Counted from the first letter of the stretch, positions 17,969-31,425 are shown. The stretch is DNA of 64,000 bases from Bifidobacterium sp. N4G05 (GCF_002742445.1 NZ_NJNQ01000002.1:248001-312000); one strand, 5' to 3'. The notes: generated by a model not told the origin, from the letters alone. Numbers and translations: made by a program.

Positions 17969-18094
17969 GCAAGGCGTACCGCGGAAAGGCGTGCAAAAGT
18001 ACGTCGACCGAGGTACCGCCTTGCGCGGCCTTCGCAACAAGTTGCTCACTTCGTCTACGGGCAATCCTCCGGATTGTCCGTTATACGGCTCAGC
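17969..18094. repeat. Structured intergenic element with two conserved hairpins (copy A)
   Basis: Lies between the converging FKBP and nucS genes. The part from 18025 to 18094 is similar to 40324-40395. Hairpin 1 is GCAAC-AA-GTTGC at 18034-18045; hairpin 2 is a 9-bp stem (18059-18067 with 18071-18079, loop TCC). The second copy has compensatory changes in both stems and the same 13-base spacer. An additional long stem joins 17969-17980 with 18012-18024 in this copy only. Confidence 0.7.
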
Positions 18095-18130
18095 GCGACG
18101 ACACTCCGTTGCCGCTCGCTAGGCTTGCAT

Positions 18131-18835
18131 CTAAAAGAGTCGTAAGGAGTCGTCTTCAGTGCCCTTCATTTCGTCATAGTCGAGGATCAGACAGTCGAAG
18201 CCGCGGTCTTGGGCGAGCACGCGGGCTTGCGGGGTGATGGTCTGCGCGGCGAAAATACCACGTACGGGGGCTAGCAGAGGATCGCGGTTGAGCAGTTCGC
18301 AGTAGCGGGTGAGCTGCTCAACGCCGTCGATACCACCATTTCTCTTGATTTCGATGGCAACATGCTTGCCACTGGCGTCAATAGCCATGATGTCGACCGG
18401 CCCAATGGCAGTCGGATATTCACGGCGCACGAGCGTCGCCCCCTCACCGATGCGTTCGATCTGTTCAGCCAAGTATTTTTGCAGATGGTCTTCGACGCCA
18501 TCTTTGATCAGTCCTGGATCTTCGCCCAAATCGTACGTTTCATCGGAATAAATATGTTGTAAGGTCACTTCGAGCACGTCATTGGATTTGTCTGCAGAAG
18601 CACGGATGACTTTCTGTGGCACTTCCGTTTCGACATCATCATCGGCATGATCCGGAGTGATGTCTTTGATGGTGCAGGGCGCCGCCATCCAATTAAGCGG
18701 CTTGTACGATCCGAGTTCGGAAAAAATCAGCAGACTGTTGTCGGCTTTGATGAGCAGCACTCGCTTGGCGAGCGGTAAGGACGCATTCAAACGTCCGGAA
18801 TATTCGGCAGAGCAATCAGCAACAATAATTCGCAC
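18131..18835 (-). CDS. nucS: Mismatch-specific endonuclease NucS (EndoMS)
   Basis: 234 residues, the family length. NucS cuts double-stranded DNA at mismatches and is the core of the non-canonical mismatch-repair pathway of actinobacteria lacking MutS/MutL. The nuclease core is seen as GPVDIMAID (D148), VAIEIKRNG (E162, K164) and the helix EQLTRYCELL; the N-terminal DNA-binding part begins MRIIVADCSAEYSGRL. Translation starts at a GTG; a TAGGGT hexamer lies 8 bases upstream, so it may be leaderless or nearly so. Confidence 0.92.
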   Translation of the reverse strand: MRIIVADCSAEYSGRLNASLPLAKRVLLIKADNSLLIFSELGSYKPLNWMAAPCTIKDITPDHADDDVETEVPQKVIRASADKSNDVLEVTLQHIYSDETYDLGEDPGLIKDGVEDHLQKYLAEQIERIGEGATLVRREYPTAIGPVDIMAIDASGKHVAIEIKRNGGIDGVEQLTRYCELLNRDPLLAPVRGIFAAQTITPQARVLAQDRGFDCLILDYDEMKGTEDDSLRLF

Positions 18836-18922
18836 GAGGCACTACCCTACCATGATTGCCGTAAGCCCCGAATCTGTGATAAATGCAATCTTTTTTGATC
18901 AATACCGTTTTTGAAAAGAAAA

Positions 18923-18990
18923 CGGCCTGTCTGCCGCAACTGCATCAATCGCAATCATATGCGATTGCTGCAATCACAACAGACAGACCG
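18923..18990 (-). terminator. Intrinsic terminator of the atp operon
   Basis: The arms 18923-18933 and 18980-18990 pair (10 of 11) around a loop that contains a further short stem; the minus strand continues TTTTCTTTTC. It lies just past atpC. Confidence 0.75.
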
Positions 18991-19011
18991 TCAGAAGTAT
19001 GCTACCGAGTG

Positions 19012-19289
19012 CTACTCGGCCATCTTGACGTCACGTCCACGCTCAACCGCAACGGTGAGCTTGTTCGAATCGAAGGAGATGAAACCGTCGGTCACTTCGA
19101 AGGAGCGACGGCTGCCATCCGGATCCACCACAACGATGGTTCCTTCCTTGATTACGGTCAATACAGGCTCGTGGTTGGGCAGGATGCCCATTCCGCCTTC
19201 AGAAGCCGGAATGGTGACGGACTTCGCCGTACCGTGCCACACGGGATGGTCGGCGGCGACGATGTTCACCTGCATTGTCAATCCGGCCA

Positions 19290-19290
<1 letters not shown>
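19012..19290 (-). CDS. atpC: ATP synthase epsilon subunit
   Basis: 92 residues: essentially only the N-terminal beta-sandwich of epsilon (MQVNIVAADHPVWHG, GGMGILPNHEPVLTVI). The C-terminal two-helix inhibitory domain is missing, as in other short actinobacterial epsilon subunits. The ATG at 19290 shares one base with the atpD stop (TGATG). Last gene of the operon. Confidence 0.92.
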
Positions 19291-21700
<2,410 letters not shown>

Positions 21701-21703
21701 GGA

Positions 21704-23332
<1,629 letters not shown>

Positions 23333-23403
23333 GATCACTCCTTATTGTTGTTTATAAATTCAGTCAAGTCTTGTTTCAGGCTTGTTCACCGTGCGGCGAA
23401 CCG

Positions 23404-24231
23404 TCAGGCGGTTGCCTTCACCGTGCGCTGAAGATGCTGCAGCTGTGCGACCACCGTGTTGTCGGTGACCTCGTCGCCCACCTGGATGCGCATGCCACCC
23501 ATGACGGTCGGATCGACCACAGAGTTGATGTGCACCGGATGGTCGGTCTTCGCCGTATAGATGGCGATGAGCTTTTCCACCTGCTCCTTGCTCAACGGCG
23601 TTGCCGTGGTAACAGTGACCATCGATTCGCCCATATGGCGGGAGAACTTGTTGATCAGCCACTGAATGGTCTGCAGGTAGCGGCGATTGCGCAGATTGCA
23701 GGTCGCGTGCTCGGCCAGGCGCTTGGTCACCTTGGTGAAATCCGCGTCACCAATCAGGCTGTACAACAGCTTGACACGGGCTTCACTGGAAACGGTTGCG
23801 TCATACAGCTTGGTGCGCACGACCGGAAGGTTGAGCAGTGCGGAATGCAACTCGGCAAGCTCGACGGAGACCTGCAAAGTCGTATTGGTGTGGTCCGCGT
23901 AGTACATCATGCCGTCAACGCCGAAATCCTCAACGGCATTGGCGATATCAGACACGCGGCTCCAACGGCGGGACACCAGATCGGACATAATCTCCATCAC
24001 CAGTGGATGGGCTTGATCCCCAATCAGAGTCTTGACTACCGCAACCTTGTCTTCGACTGGGCGCGACGGGTCGGTGAGGGCACGTTCAAGCTGGATGTTG
24101 TGGTCAAGCGCGCTGGTAATCGTGAACAGCTCGTTCCCGATACGCCATGCGTCCTCACCGCTGTTACGCAGCTTGGGGGCCAGCGAGTCACGCGAAACGC
24201 GATCTGCGATACGCGATGCTTCTCCTCGCAT
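23404..24231 (-). CDS. atpH: ATP synthase delta subunit
   Basis: 275 residues, about 100 longer than the E. coli protein, as is usual in actinobacteria. It joins F1 to the peripheral stalk. The C-terminal part (VTVTTATPLSKEQVEKL and DPTVMGGMRIQVGDEVTDN) is the conserved region. It sits between atpF and atpA as expected. Confidence 0.94.
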   Translation of the reverse strand: MRGEASRIADRVSRDSLAPKLRNSGEDAWRIGNELFTITSALDHNIQLERALTDPSRPVEDKVAVVKTLIGDQAHPLVMEIMSDLVSRRWSRVSDIANAVEDFGVDGMMYYADHTNTTLQVSVELAELHSALLNLPVVRTKLYDATVSSEARVKLLYSLIGDADFTKVTKRLAEHATCNLRNRRYLQTIQWLINKFSRHMGESMVTVTTATPLSKEQVEKLIAIYTAKTDHPVHINSVVDPTVMGGMRIQVGDEVTDNTVVAQLQHLQRTVKATA

Positions 24232-24260
24232 TGGTCACCTCCCTTTCTTGAAGGTTTCGA

Positions 24261-24782
24261 TCACTTCTTGTCGCTGTCCATGTCGGCGATCATCTGGTCG
24301 ATCATCGACGACTGCACATCGTCATTCTCGAGCTTGCTACCCAGGATCTTGCCGGCCAGTGCCGTTGCCAGCACGCCGACTTCACCCTTGAGGCTCACCA
24401 GAGCCTGCTGCTGCTGCGATTCGATGGAACGCTGGGCGGTAGCGGTGATCTGCGCCGCATCGCTTTCGGCACGGGTACGTGCGTCCGCGATGATGTGCGA
24501 TGCCTCCGTACGTGCGTCGTCACGGATCTTGGATGCCTCGACGCGCGCCTTGCTCAGCTGAGCCTCATACTTCGCCTTGGCTTCATCGGCATCTTTCTGG
24601 GCCTGTTCGGCCTTGGCGATGCCACCTTCGATCTTGGCAGCGCGCTCATCGAACACGGCCTGGAACTTCGGCAGGAAGAACTTGTAGAAGAACACGGCGA
24701 CGATGATCAGAATGACCAACGACCAGAAAATGTCGTAGCTTTTCGGAAGGAACAATTCCATTTCGCTAGCTGCGGTCACCAT
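24261..24782 (-). CDS. atpF: ATP synthase b subunit
   Basis: 173 residues. One N-terminal membrane helix (FWSLVILIIVAVFFYKFFLP) followed by a long charged helix forming the peripheral stalk; the composition (Ala, Lys, Glu, Gln) fits a coiled coil up to about residue 140. Confidence 0.96.
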   Translation of the reverse strand: MVTAASEMELFLPKSYDIFWSLVILIIVAVFFYKFFLPKFQAVFDERAAKIEGGIAKAEQAQKDADEAKAKYEAQLSKARVEASKIRDDARTEASHIIADARTRAESDAAQITATAQRSIESQQQQALVSLKGEVGVLATALAGKILGSKLENDDVQSSMIDQMIADMDSDKK

Positions 24783-24838
24783 AGTGTCTTCCTCCTTTCA
24801 TGTTCGTTTGCGTCTTCGGTGTTACCTTGAATCAAGTC

Positions 24839-25932
<1,094 letters not shown>

Positions 25933-25961
25933 TCACGCCTCCTGCTCTTGTGTCAGCTGTT

Positions 25962-25967
25962 AGTTTA
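25962..25967 (-). promoter_or_regulatory. Candidate -10 of the atp operon promoter
   Basis: TAAACT on the minus strand, about 29 bases before the atpB ATG. The -35 is weak. Initiation here would give a leader of about 20 bases containing the ribosome-binding site. Confidence 0.4.
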
Positions 25968-26058
25968 GCCCAACAACCGAGTCGAATGTGACGTTCTGGT
26001 TACTTAACCAAAGCGTACTTCGAAGTATGCATCGACGCGACCGGAGTCCCGTGCGACG

Positions 26059-26245
26059 CATTCGACTCCGAATGGCTGGATAGGATTATTAGCCCGTGTC
26101 TAGACAACGTCCACACACTTGGAGTTTTCCTTACGGCCATTTAGTTTTTCCGGCGTTTCGCTTCAAGCTGGACTAACTAGACACGGCTCTGTGATTCGTC
26201 GGATAGTCGACGCTATCCAGCATACCGCACGTTTTCAGTAAAACG
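26059..26245. other. Nested long-range inverted repeats upstream of the atp operon
   Basis: The 498 bases between atpB and metA hold no gene. Within them, 26075-26083 pairs with 26213-26221 (9/9), 26094-26103 with 26177-26186 (10/10), 26109-26113 with 26169-26173 and 26118-26121 with 26164-26167, all properly nested. GGATAG also occurs at 26201-26206 and can pair locally with 26213-26218, excluding the outer stem. Perfect short hairpins flank it at 26059-26074 and 26228-26245. It may be an RNA gene, a structured leader or the remnant of a small palindromic element. Confidence 0.5.
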
Positions 26246-26336
26246 TTTCACCATATCTATCGAGTGTCGGAGATCTTTTAGACCAATTCAGCCAACACCG
26301 ATAAATCACAGACGAATGCGATTGATACAAACAAAA

Positions 26337-26385
26337 AAGATGCACACAATCACGCGATTCGTATCACGCGGATTATCTGCATCTT
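26337..26385 (-). terminator. Intrinsic terminator after metA
   Basis: Outer arms 26337-26344 and 26378-26385 pair perfectly and an inner CGCG/CGCG stem extends the hairpin; the minus strand continues TTTTTTG-like. It lies about 45 bases past the metA stop. Confidence 0.8.
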
Positions 26386-26430
26386 CAGCACATCGACGGC
26401 TTCCGCAATGTTACGGAAGGGACCTTGGAT

Positions 26431-27465
26431 TCAGTCGTGGATCACGCCGTAGCCGTCGCGCACGAACGGCGCGAACGCATCGACACGCGGCGAACCCGGC
26501 TGATGGCGAATCGAACGATCCGTGCCAAGACGCTTCTGCGCACGAAGCTGCGGAACCTCGCTCAAATCGTATGGCGTGGTCTGATACACCCAATTCAGCC
26601 AATTACGCCACAACAGATTCGCGTGGGCACGCCACGCGAACACCGGCTCAAGCTGTGGATCGTCATGCGGGAAGTAGTTTTCGGGGAACGGCACGTTCGT
26701 CATCCCCTTCTTCATATCGCGCTCATACTCCTCGGCCAAGGTGTACTTGCCGTACTCCCAGTGTCCAAGCGCGAACACCTCCGAAAAATCGCGGGTGGCG
26801 ATCAGACCAGGACCGGATTTCGGACCCCACGTAAGCACCTGCAATTCGGGATTGCGGGCGACATCACCCTCGCTCACCCCTGCAAGGCGAGAATGCGGCT
26901 GCAGGCAGATCTCGTCGAAACCGTTCGTCAGGAAGCAGTATTCATCCTGCAAATACTGCGGAAACACACCGAAAATCTTCTCCGGAAGATTCTCTTTGCG
27001 CACGTTATAGCGGTAATTGAGCGCACCCATCGCACCCCAGCACAAATACATGGTGGAAAACACATGCGTGGAAGCCCAGTCGAGAATCTTTTTGAACTCA
27101 TCCCAATAATCGACCTGCTCGAAATCAAGATGCTCGACGGGAGCACCCGTCACCACGAAGCCGTCGTAATAGTTGTCTTGGAACGCGTCGAGGGTTTCGT
27201 AAAACTTTACTAAGTGGTCGGCGCTCACATGCGTACCCTTATGCGTGGAGGTCTTCATGAAATCGATCTCCACCTGCAGCGGACTCTTCGAAATCAGGCG
27301 CAGCAGCTGAGTTTCCGTTTCAACCTTCTTAGGCATGAGATTCAAGATCACCAGCTTGAGCGGGCGCACACGCTGACGCTCCGCTTCGGGCTTTTCCAGC
27401 GCGAAAATGCGCTCGGAGTCGAGAATGTCTCTGGCCGGAAGGCCGCTGGGAATCTTGATAGGCAT
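26431..27465 (-). CDS. metA: Homoserine O-acyltransferase (MetA family, predicted O-acetyltransferase)
   Basis: 344 residues. Acylates homoserine in the first committed step of methionine synthesis. The catalytic cysteine is C142 (YLCWGAMGAL) and the His/Glu pair lies in GHWEYGKYT. Position 111 is glutamate (TGAPVEHLDF), where the succinyl-CoA-using E. coli enzyme has glycine; work on MetA enzymes has linked Glu here to acetyl-CoA use. So O-acetylhomoserine is the predicted product. A CATAAT hexamer ends 6 bases before the ATG and no ribosome-binding site is visible, so the mRNA may be leaderless and a SAM-sensing leader is excluded. Confidence 0.93.
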   Translation of the reverse strand: MPIKIPSGLPARDILDSERIFALEKPEAERQRVRPLKLVILNLMPKKVETETQLLRLISKSPLQVEIDFMKTSTHKGTHVSADHLVKFYETLDAFQDNYYDGFVVTGAPVEHLDFEQVDYWDEFKKILDWASTHVFSTMYLCWGAMGALNYRYNVRKENLPEKIFGVFPQYLQDEYCFLTNGFDEICLQPHSRLAGVSEGDVARNPELQVLTWGPKSGPGLIATRDFSEVFALGHWEYGKYTLAEEYERDMKKGMTNVPFPENYFPHDDPQLEPVFAWRAHANLLWRNWLNWVYQTTPYDLSEVPQLRAQKRLGTDRSIRHQPGSPRVDAFAPFVRDGYGVIHD

Positions 27466-27471
27466 GCTTCT

Positions 27472-27477
27472 ATTATG
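27472..27477 (-). promoter_or_regulatory. -10 hexamer of a probable leaderless metA promoter
   Basis: CATAAT on the minus strand ends 6 bases before the metA ATG. Confidence 0.45.
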
Positions 27478-27600
27478 GTGCGGGGTCGGATATGGCGCAC
27501 TCCCCTGCGCCGGCGATCGGTCGAAACGGGTATAGGAAAAATGGATAACGCGCTATTTGTGACGCTATTTCGCACGGTCGAACGAGTACGACACGCCGAT

Positions 27601-27628
27601 TTGACATATTTGGAAGTAATCGTAGAGT
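27601..27628 (+). promoter_or_regulatory. Promoter of the initiator tRNA gene
   Basis: TTGACA (27601-27606), 16 bp, TAGAGT (27623-27628), about 28 bases before the tRNA. The -35 is a perfect consensus match. Confidence 0.65.
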
Positions 27629-27656
27629 TAATAGAGCTGTCTTGAAGACAAGCCGA

Positions 27657-27733
27657 CGCGGGGTGGAGCAGCTCGGTAGCTCGCTGGGCTCATAACCCAG
27701 AGGTCCATGGTTCAAATCCATGCCCCGCTACCA
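27657..27733 (+). tRNA. Initiator tRNA-fMet (anticodon CAT)
   Basis: A 77-nt cloverleaf. The first base C does not pair with T at position 72, and the anticodon stem has three consecutive G-C pairs next to the loop, both marks of an initiator tRNA. The loop CTCATAA gives anticodon CAT. CCA is encoded. Confidence 0.97.
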
Positions 27734-27739
27734 ATGAAA

Positions 27740-27770
27740 GTCAGGAACCATAGTGGTTCCTGACTTTTTT
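27740..27770 (+). terminator. Terminator of the initiator tRNA
   Basis: An 11-bp perfect stem (27740-27750 with 27754-27764) with a 3-base loop is followed by TTTTTTG. Confidence 0.93.
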
Positions 27771-27953
27771 GTTTTCTTACCGGATCTTGGCCAAGCCGAT
27801 CGCTTAATAGAATCCGGGCAAAATCTGGACATGGCAGCTGGTCGGACTGTTCACAGGTTTCGAATTTCGCCACGTTCTTTTCGCTGGCTTCCTTCAGCAT
27901 ATTCAGCCAAGTTTCGCAAACTCGCCTCCATGAAGCAGCATCATCGCCGCATA

Positions 27954-28889
27954 TCATCGTCGCCGTACCGCATATAGCATGAACGCCCCGCAGAACATCA
28001 CGGCAGCCGCCAAACCCAACACCAGCCCCATCGGACTTCCTGTCTGTGGCATTTCCTGCTCAGGAGCATAAAGGTTGTCGACATTGAACGTCAGCAGGCT
28101 ATCCTCACGTTCCACCACATCGTTCAGCACCATCATTTTCTGCGCGGTGACAGCCTCATCCAATCCCACGGACTGGTATCCGACCTTGATATTGACCTCG
28201 CCGGCGCCCGTTGCATGCCAATACACGGTGGTTCCCTCCGGTTCGGCCCAGCCGACTGCCGTGGGCTCATCATCTTCGTCGAACACGGCCGGTCCTTCGA
28301 TCGTCGCCGTGAATATGCCCTCGACCGGCTGGCCACTCGCATCCAGCAACTGCACGAACAGGCTTCCGGACCGCAATCCCTGCCGATCATCACGCGTCAC
28401 CCTCGAAGAAACCGGCAGCTTGTTCGCGGCCTCCTCCCAAAGCTCGTTGACTTTGCTTTCCAGCTCGTCCATCACTGAGAAGAGGTATCGCTCATGCCTG
28501 GCCCACACCTTTTGGTCATCATAGTTGCGGTGCACCAGCACGCCGATCGCCGCATACGTAAGCACCGGCTCCCCGTCATATTGATATTCGGACAGCAGCC
28601 ATGCGAGGCGCCGCGCCGCTTCCGTATTTTCCACGGTGGTGGTTTCAGTCACCTTATAGTCGGTCACGCTTTCGATTTGCCGGCAATAATAGAATTTGCC
28701 CGATTTCGATTCCGCGTTCACCCCGATCACATACGGTTTTCCATCAAGAAAATATTCGTAATGCTTGCCGTTCGCACGTAGCAGCTGTTCGGCGGCCAGC
28801 GCTGCCGGGCATGTCATCGCCACGATGATGGCGCAGACCGCCAATACCGCGGCCTGAATCGCAAGCATACGTCGCTTCATCGCATTCAT
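27954..28889 (-). CDS. Sortase-anchored surface protein with a thioester-domain-like region
   Basis: 311 residues: a Sec signal peptide (about 1-32, ending ALAAE), a soluble region, and a C-terminal sorting signal of MPQTG, a hydrophobic helix and RRR. MPQTG is a variant of LPXTG, so attachment to peptidoglycan by a sortase is expected; no sortase gene is nearby. Residues about 60-150 resemble the TQXA/thioester adhesin fold: a YYC segment, then RRLAWLLSEY, then a TYAAIGVLVHRNYD segment. The glutamine of TQXA is tyrosine here, so a Cys-Gln thioester could not form in the standard way. AAAGGA lies about 8 bases before the ATG. Ligand unknown. Confidence 0.75.
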   Translation of the reverse strand: MNAMKRRMLAIQAAVLAVCAIIVAMTCPAALAAEQLLRANGKHYEYFLDGKPYVIGVNAESKSGKFYYCRQIESVTDYKVTETTTVENTEAARRLAWLLSEYQYDGEPVLTYAAIGVLVHRNYDDQKVWARHERYLFSVMDELESKVNELWEEAANKLPVSSRVTRDDRQGLRSGSLFVQLLDASGQPVEGIFTATIEGPAVFDEDDEPTAVGWAEPEGTTVYWHATGAGEVNIKVGYQSVGLDEAVTAQKMMVLNDVVEREDSLLTFNVDNLYAPEQEMPQTGSPMGLVLGLAAAVMFCGAFMLYAVRRR

Positions 28890-29006
28890 TGCATCGTCCT
28901 TTCGATATGCACGTCGTTGTTGCCGTGATTCAACAGACTTGCATACTTGCGATTACCACATGGTCTTTTTCAAGGGTTGTGGTCGGAGGACGTATTTTTC
29001 GGCATT

Positions 29007-29087
29007 TTGTGGATAACTTTGCCTGTTGGAAACCACGACTTATCCACAAAAAACGTTTTACCAAAATTAAGTAAAGAAGTTATCCAC
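29007..29087. other. Cluster of three DnaA boxes upstream of glgE
   Basis: The 9-mer TTATCCACA occurs at 29007-29015 (reverse), 29039-29047 and 29079-29087 (forward). All three are exact matches to the DnaA-box consensus. They lie 58-150 bases before the predicted glgE transcription start, away from any oriC gene set. Confidence 0.75.
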
Positions 29088-29144
29088 AAAGGGTGGAAAA
29101 TCGCTGGTCGGAAGATAGTTCACCCAAATCCACCTTTTCTCCTC

Positions 29145-29150
29145 TATAAT
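29145..29150 (+). promoter_or_regulatory. -10 hexamer of a probable leaderless glgE promoter
   Basis: A perfect TATAAT ends 7 bases before the ATG at 29158; there is no Shine-Dalgarno sequence between. Confidence 0.65.
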
Positions 29151-29157
29151 CGGCGGT

Positions 29158-31425
29158 ATGGCAGAAGAAGATAAGAGCGCAGAACCGCGCACCACAACCA
29201 AACAATCAACCGTCAAGAAGACGACCGCCAAGGCGGAGTCATCAACATCTCAGATGCCTCACAAGCGCACTGCCGCCAAAAAACCTACGGCATCCACCGC
29301 TCGCAAGCGCACCACTAAGGCGAAGGCCGCCGCATCGCAAGTCGTAGGTGAAGCCCCAGCCCCCGTCATCGAACGTACCAGCCCCGAACAGTTCGGCCGT
29401 GTGAACGTGCTCGACATCACCCCGAACGTTGAGAACGGCCTGTTCCCGGCACGCGTGGAGCTCGGTGAAGCATTCAACGTCACCGCCCAAGTATTCATCG
29501 AAGGCCGCACCAAGGCCGGAGCGACCGTATCCGTGCGCAGCGCACGCGGCCGCGAAGTTGGACGTTTCGCCATGACCTGCACCAATCCGGGTCTCGACCG
29601 TTGGGAAGCCATGGTCAAGATCGGCGAGCACAGCGATCTGAAGCCGTGGGATTCCGACTATGCCGCCGTCAAGCGCCAGCTGGGTGAATGGCAGATCGTG
29701 GTTGAAGGCTGGGAAGACACCTACCAATCCTGGCTGCACGACGCCGTCATCAAGGTTGAAGTGAACGACGACGTGGAGAACGCGCTGGAATCCGGCGCAC
29801 GACTGCTCGCACGTTGGGCCGATGCGAAGGATTCCAAACTTTCCGCAGCCGACAAGAAGGTGCTGCGCGACGCCTCCAAGACCATGGGAGACAAGTCGCT
29901 GAGCGCCGAAGAGCGTCTCGCCGCAGCCCAGAGCAGCGACATCGAGCAGCTGCACGAAACCAACCCGCTGCGCGACGGCCTGTCCGAGTCGAATCCGCAG
30001 CGTTTCCGCGTGGAACGCCCGAAGTCCAGCTTCGCTTCCTGGTATCAGTTCTTCCCGCGTTCCGAAGGTGCCTACTACGGCGAAGACGGCAAGATCGTTC
30101 CCGGCAACCTCAAGACATCAATCGCCGGCTTGGAACGTGCCGCAGCCGAAGGCTTCAACATTGTGTATTTGCCGCCGATCTTCCCGATTGGCGTAACCAA
30201 CCGCAAGGGACGTAACAATTCCCTGGTAGCCGGCCCGAACGATCCGGGCTCTCCGTTCGGCATCGGTTCCGAACTGGGTGGCCACGACACCGTTGACCCG
30301 CAGCTTGGCACCATGGACGATTTCAAGGCATTCTGCGAGCGTGCCCACGAGCTGGGCTTGGAAATCGCGCTTGATTTCGCTCTGCAGTGCTCTCCTGACC
30401 ACCCGTGGGTTAAGGCGCATCCGAACTGGTTCCGCACCAAGCCGGACGGCACCATCGCATTCGCCGAGAATCCGCCGAAGAAGTATCAGGATATTTACCC
30501 GATCGATTTCAATGCCGACATGGAAGGCATCGAAAAAGAAGTCGAACGCATTATGGACCTGTGGGTCAAGGCGGGTGTGACGATCTTCCGCGTTGACAAC
30601 CCTCACACCAAGCCGGTGCGTTTCTGGCAGGATGTGATCGCCGCCGTCACGAAGAAGCACCCGGAAGTGCTGTTCCTCGCCGAGGCGTTCACCCGTCCGG
30701 GCATGATGCGCGCGCTGAGCTATGCGGGCTTCACGCAGTCGCACTGCTACTTCCCATGGCGTAACACCAAGGAAGAGCTCGAAGAGTACTTCGAAGAGAC
30801 CAACGGCGATGGCGGCTTCTACCAGCACAACACGTTCTGGCCCACCACTCCGGATATTCTCACCGCCTACGTGCGCGACAACGGCATCGCCGGTCACGCA
30901 GTGCGTGCGGTGCTCGCCGCTATGGGCAGCCCGAGCTGGGGTATTTACAACGGCTACGAGCTTATCGAAAACAAGCAGCGTCCGGGCTTCGAAGAGCAGA
31001 TTGACAATGAGAAGTACGAAGTCAAGGTGCGCGACTGGGACAGCACCGAAAAGTACGGTATCGCCGAACTGCTGACCTCGCTCAACAAGATTCGTGACAC
31101 TCACCCGGCATGCCGCAGCTACCACAATCTGCACATTCTGCCGAGCGACGATGCGGGCGTGATCGCATTCCTGCGCCAGACCCCGGCCGAGCTGACCGGC
31201 ACCGGCAAGGCAGACACGGTGATTGTGATCGTGAACCTTGACGGCCACAACGCGCACCAGTCCATCGTGCATGTGGAGCTTGGCGACTTCGGTTTCGCCA
31301 CCGACAAGCCGCTCAAGGTGCATGACGAGCTGACCGGCCACGACTTCGAATGGGGTTACGACAACTACGTTTCGCTCGCCCCATGGGCCGACGTGGCACA
31401 CGTGCTCACCGTTGTCGAAGACTGA
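29158..31425 (+). CDS. glgE: Alpha-1,4-glucan:maltose-1-phosphate maltosyltransferase
   Basis: 755 residues. GlgE (GH13_3) extends alpha-1,4-glucans with maltose from maltose-1-phosphate. The catalytic domain shows the nucleophile D480 (FRVDNPHTKP), the general acid E509 (LFLAEAFTRP) and MGSPSWGIYNGYE. The first 65 or so residues are a Lys/Ala/Thr-rich tail (TAAKKPTAS, ARKRTTKAKAAAS) that resembles the basic tails of bacterial histone-like proteins and is not part of the GH13 fold. It stands alone on the plus strand; treS, pep2 and glgB are not in the window. Translation appears leaderless. Confidence 0.93.
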   Translation: MAEEDKSAEPRTTTKQSTVKKTTAKAESSTSQMPHKRTAAKKPTASTARKRTTKAKAAASQVVGEAPAPVIERTSPEQFGRVNVLDITPNVENGLFPARVELGEAFNVTAQVFIEGRTKAGATVSVRSARGREVGRFAMTCTNPGLDRWEAMVKIGEHSDLKPWDSDYAAVKRQLGEWQIVVEGWEDTYQSWLHDAVIKVEVNDDVENALESGARLLARWADAKDSKLSAADKKVLRDASKTMGDKSLSAEERLAAAQSSDIEQLHETNPLRDGLSESNPQRFRVERPKSSFASWYQFFPRSEGAYYGEDGKIVPGNLKTSIAGLERAAAEGFNIVYLPPIFPIGVTNRKGRNNSLVAGPNDPGSPFGIGSELGGHDTVDPQLGTMDDFKAFCERAHELGLEIALDFALQCSPDHPWVKAHPNWFRTKPDGTIAFAENPPKKYQDIYPIDFNADMEGIEKEVERIMDLWVKAGVTIFRVDNPHTKPVRFWQDVIAAVTKKHPEVLFLAEAFTRPGMMRALSYAGFTQSHCYFPWRNTKEELEEYFEETNGDGGFYQHNTFWPTTPDILTAYVRDNGIAGHAVRAVLAAMGSPSWGIYNGYELIENKQRPGFEEQIDNEKYEVKVRDWDSTEKYGIAELLTSLNKIRDTHPACRSYHNLHILPSDDAGVIAFLRQTPAELTGTGKADTVIVIVNLDGHNAHQSIVHVELGDFGFATDKPLKVHDELTGHDFEWGYDNYVSLAPWADVAHVLTVVED

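Noticed and set aside
27712-27957. Minus-strand open frame of 81 codons overlapping the initiator tRNA
   Set aside because: It runs through the tRNA and its terminator. The central part could be a gene remnant, but nothing in it is recognisable.
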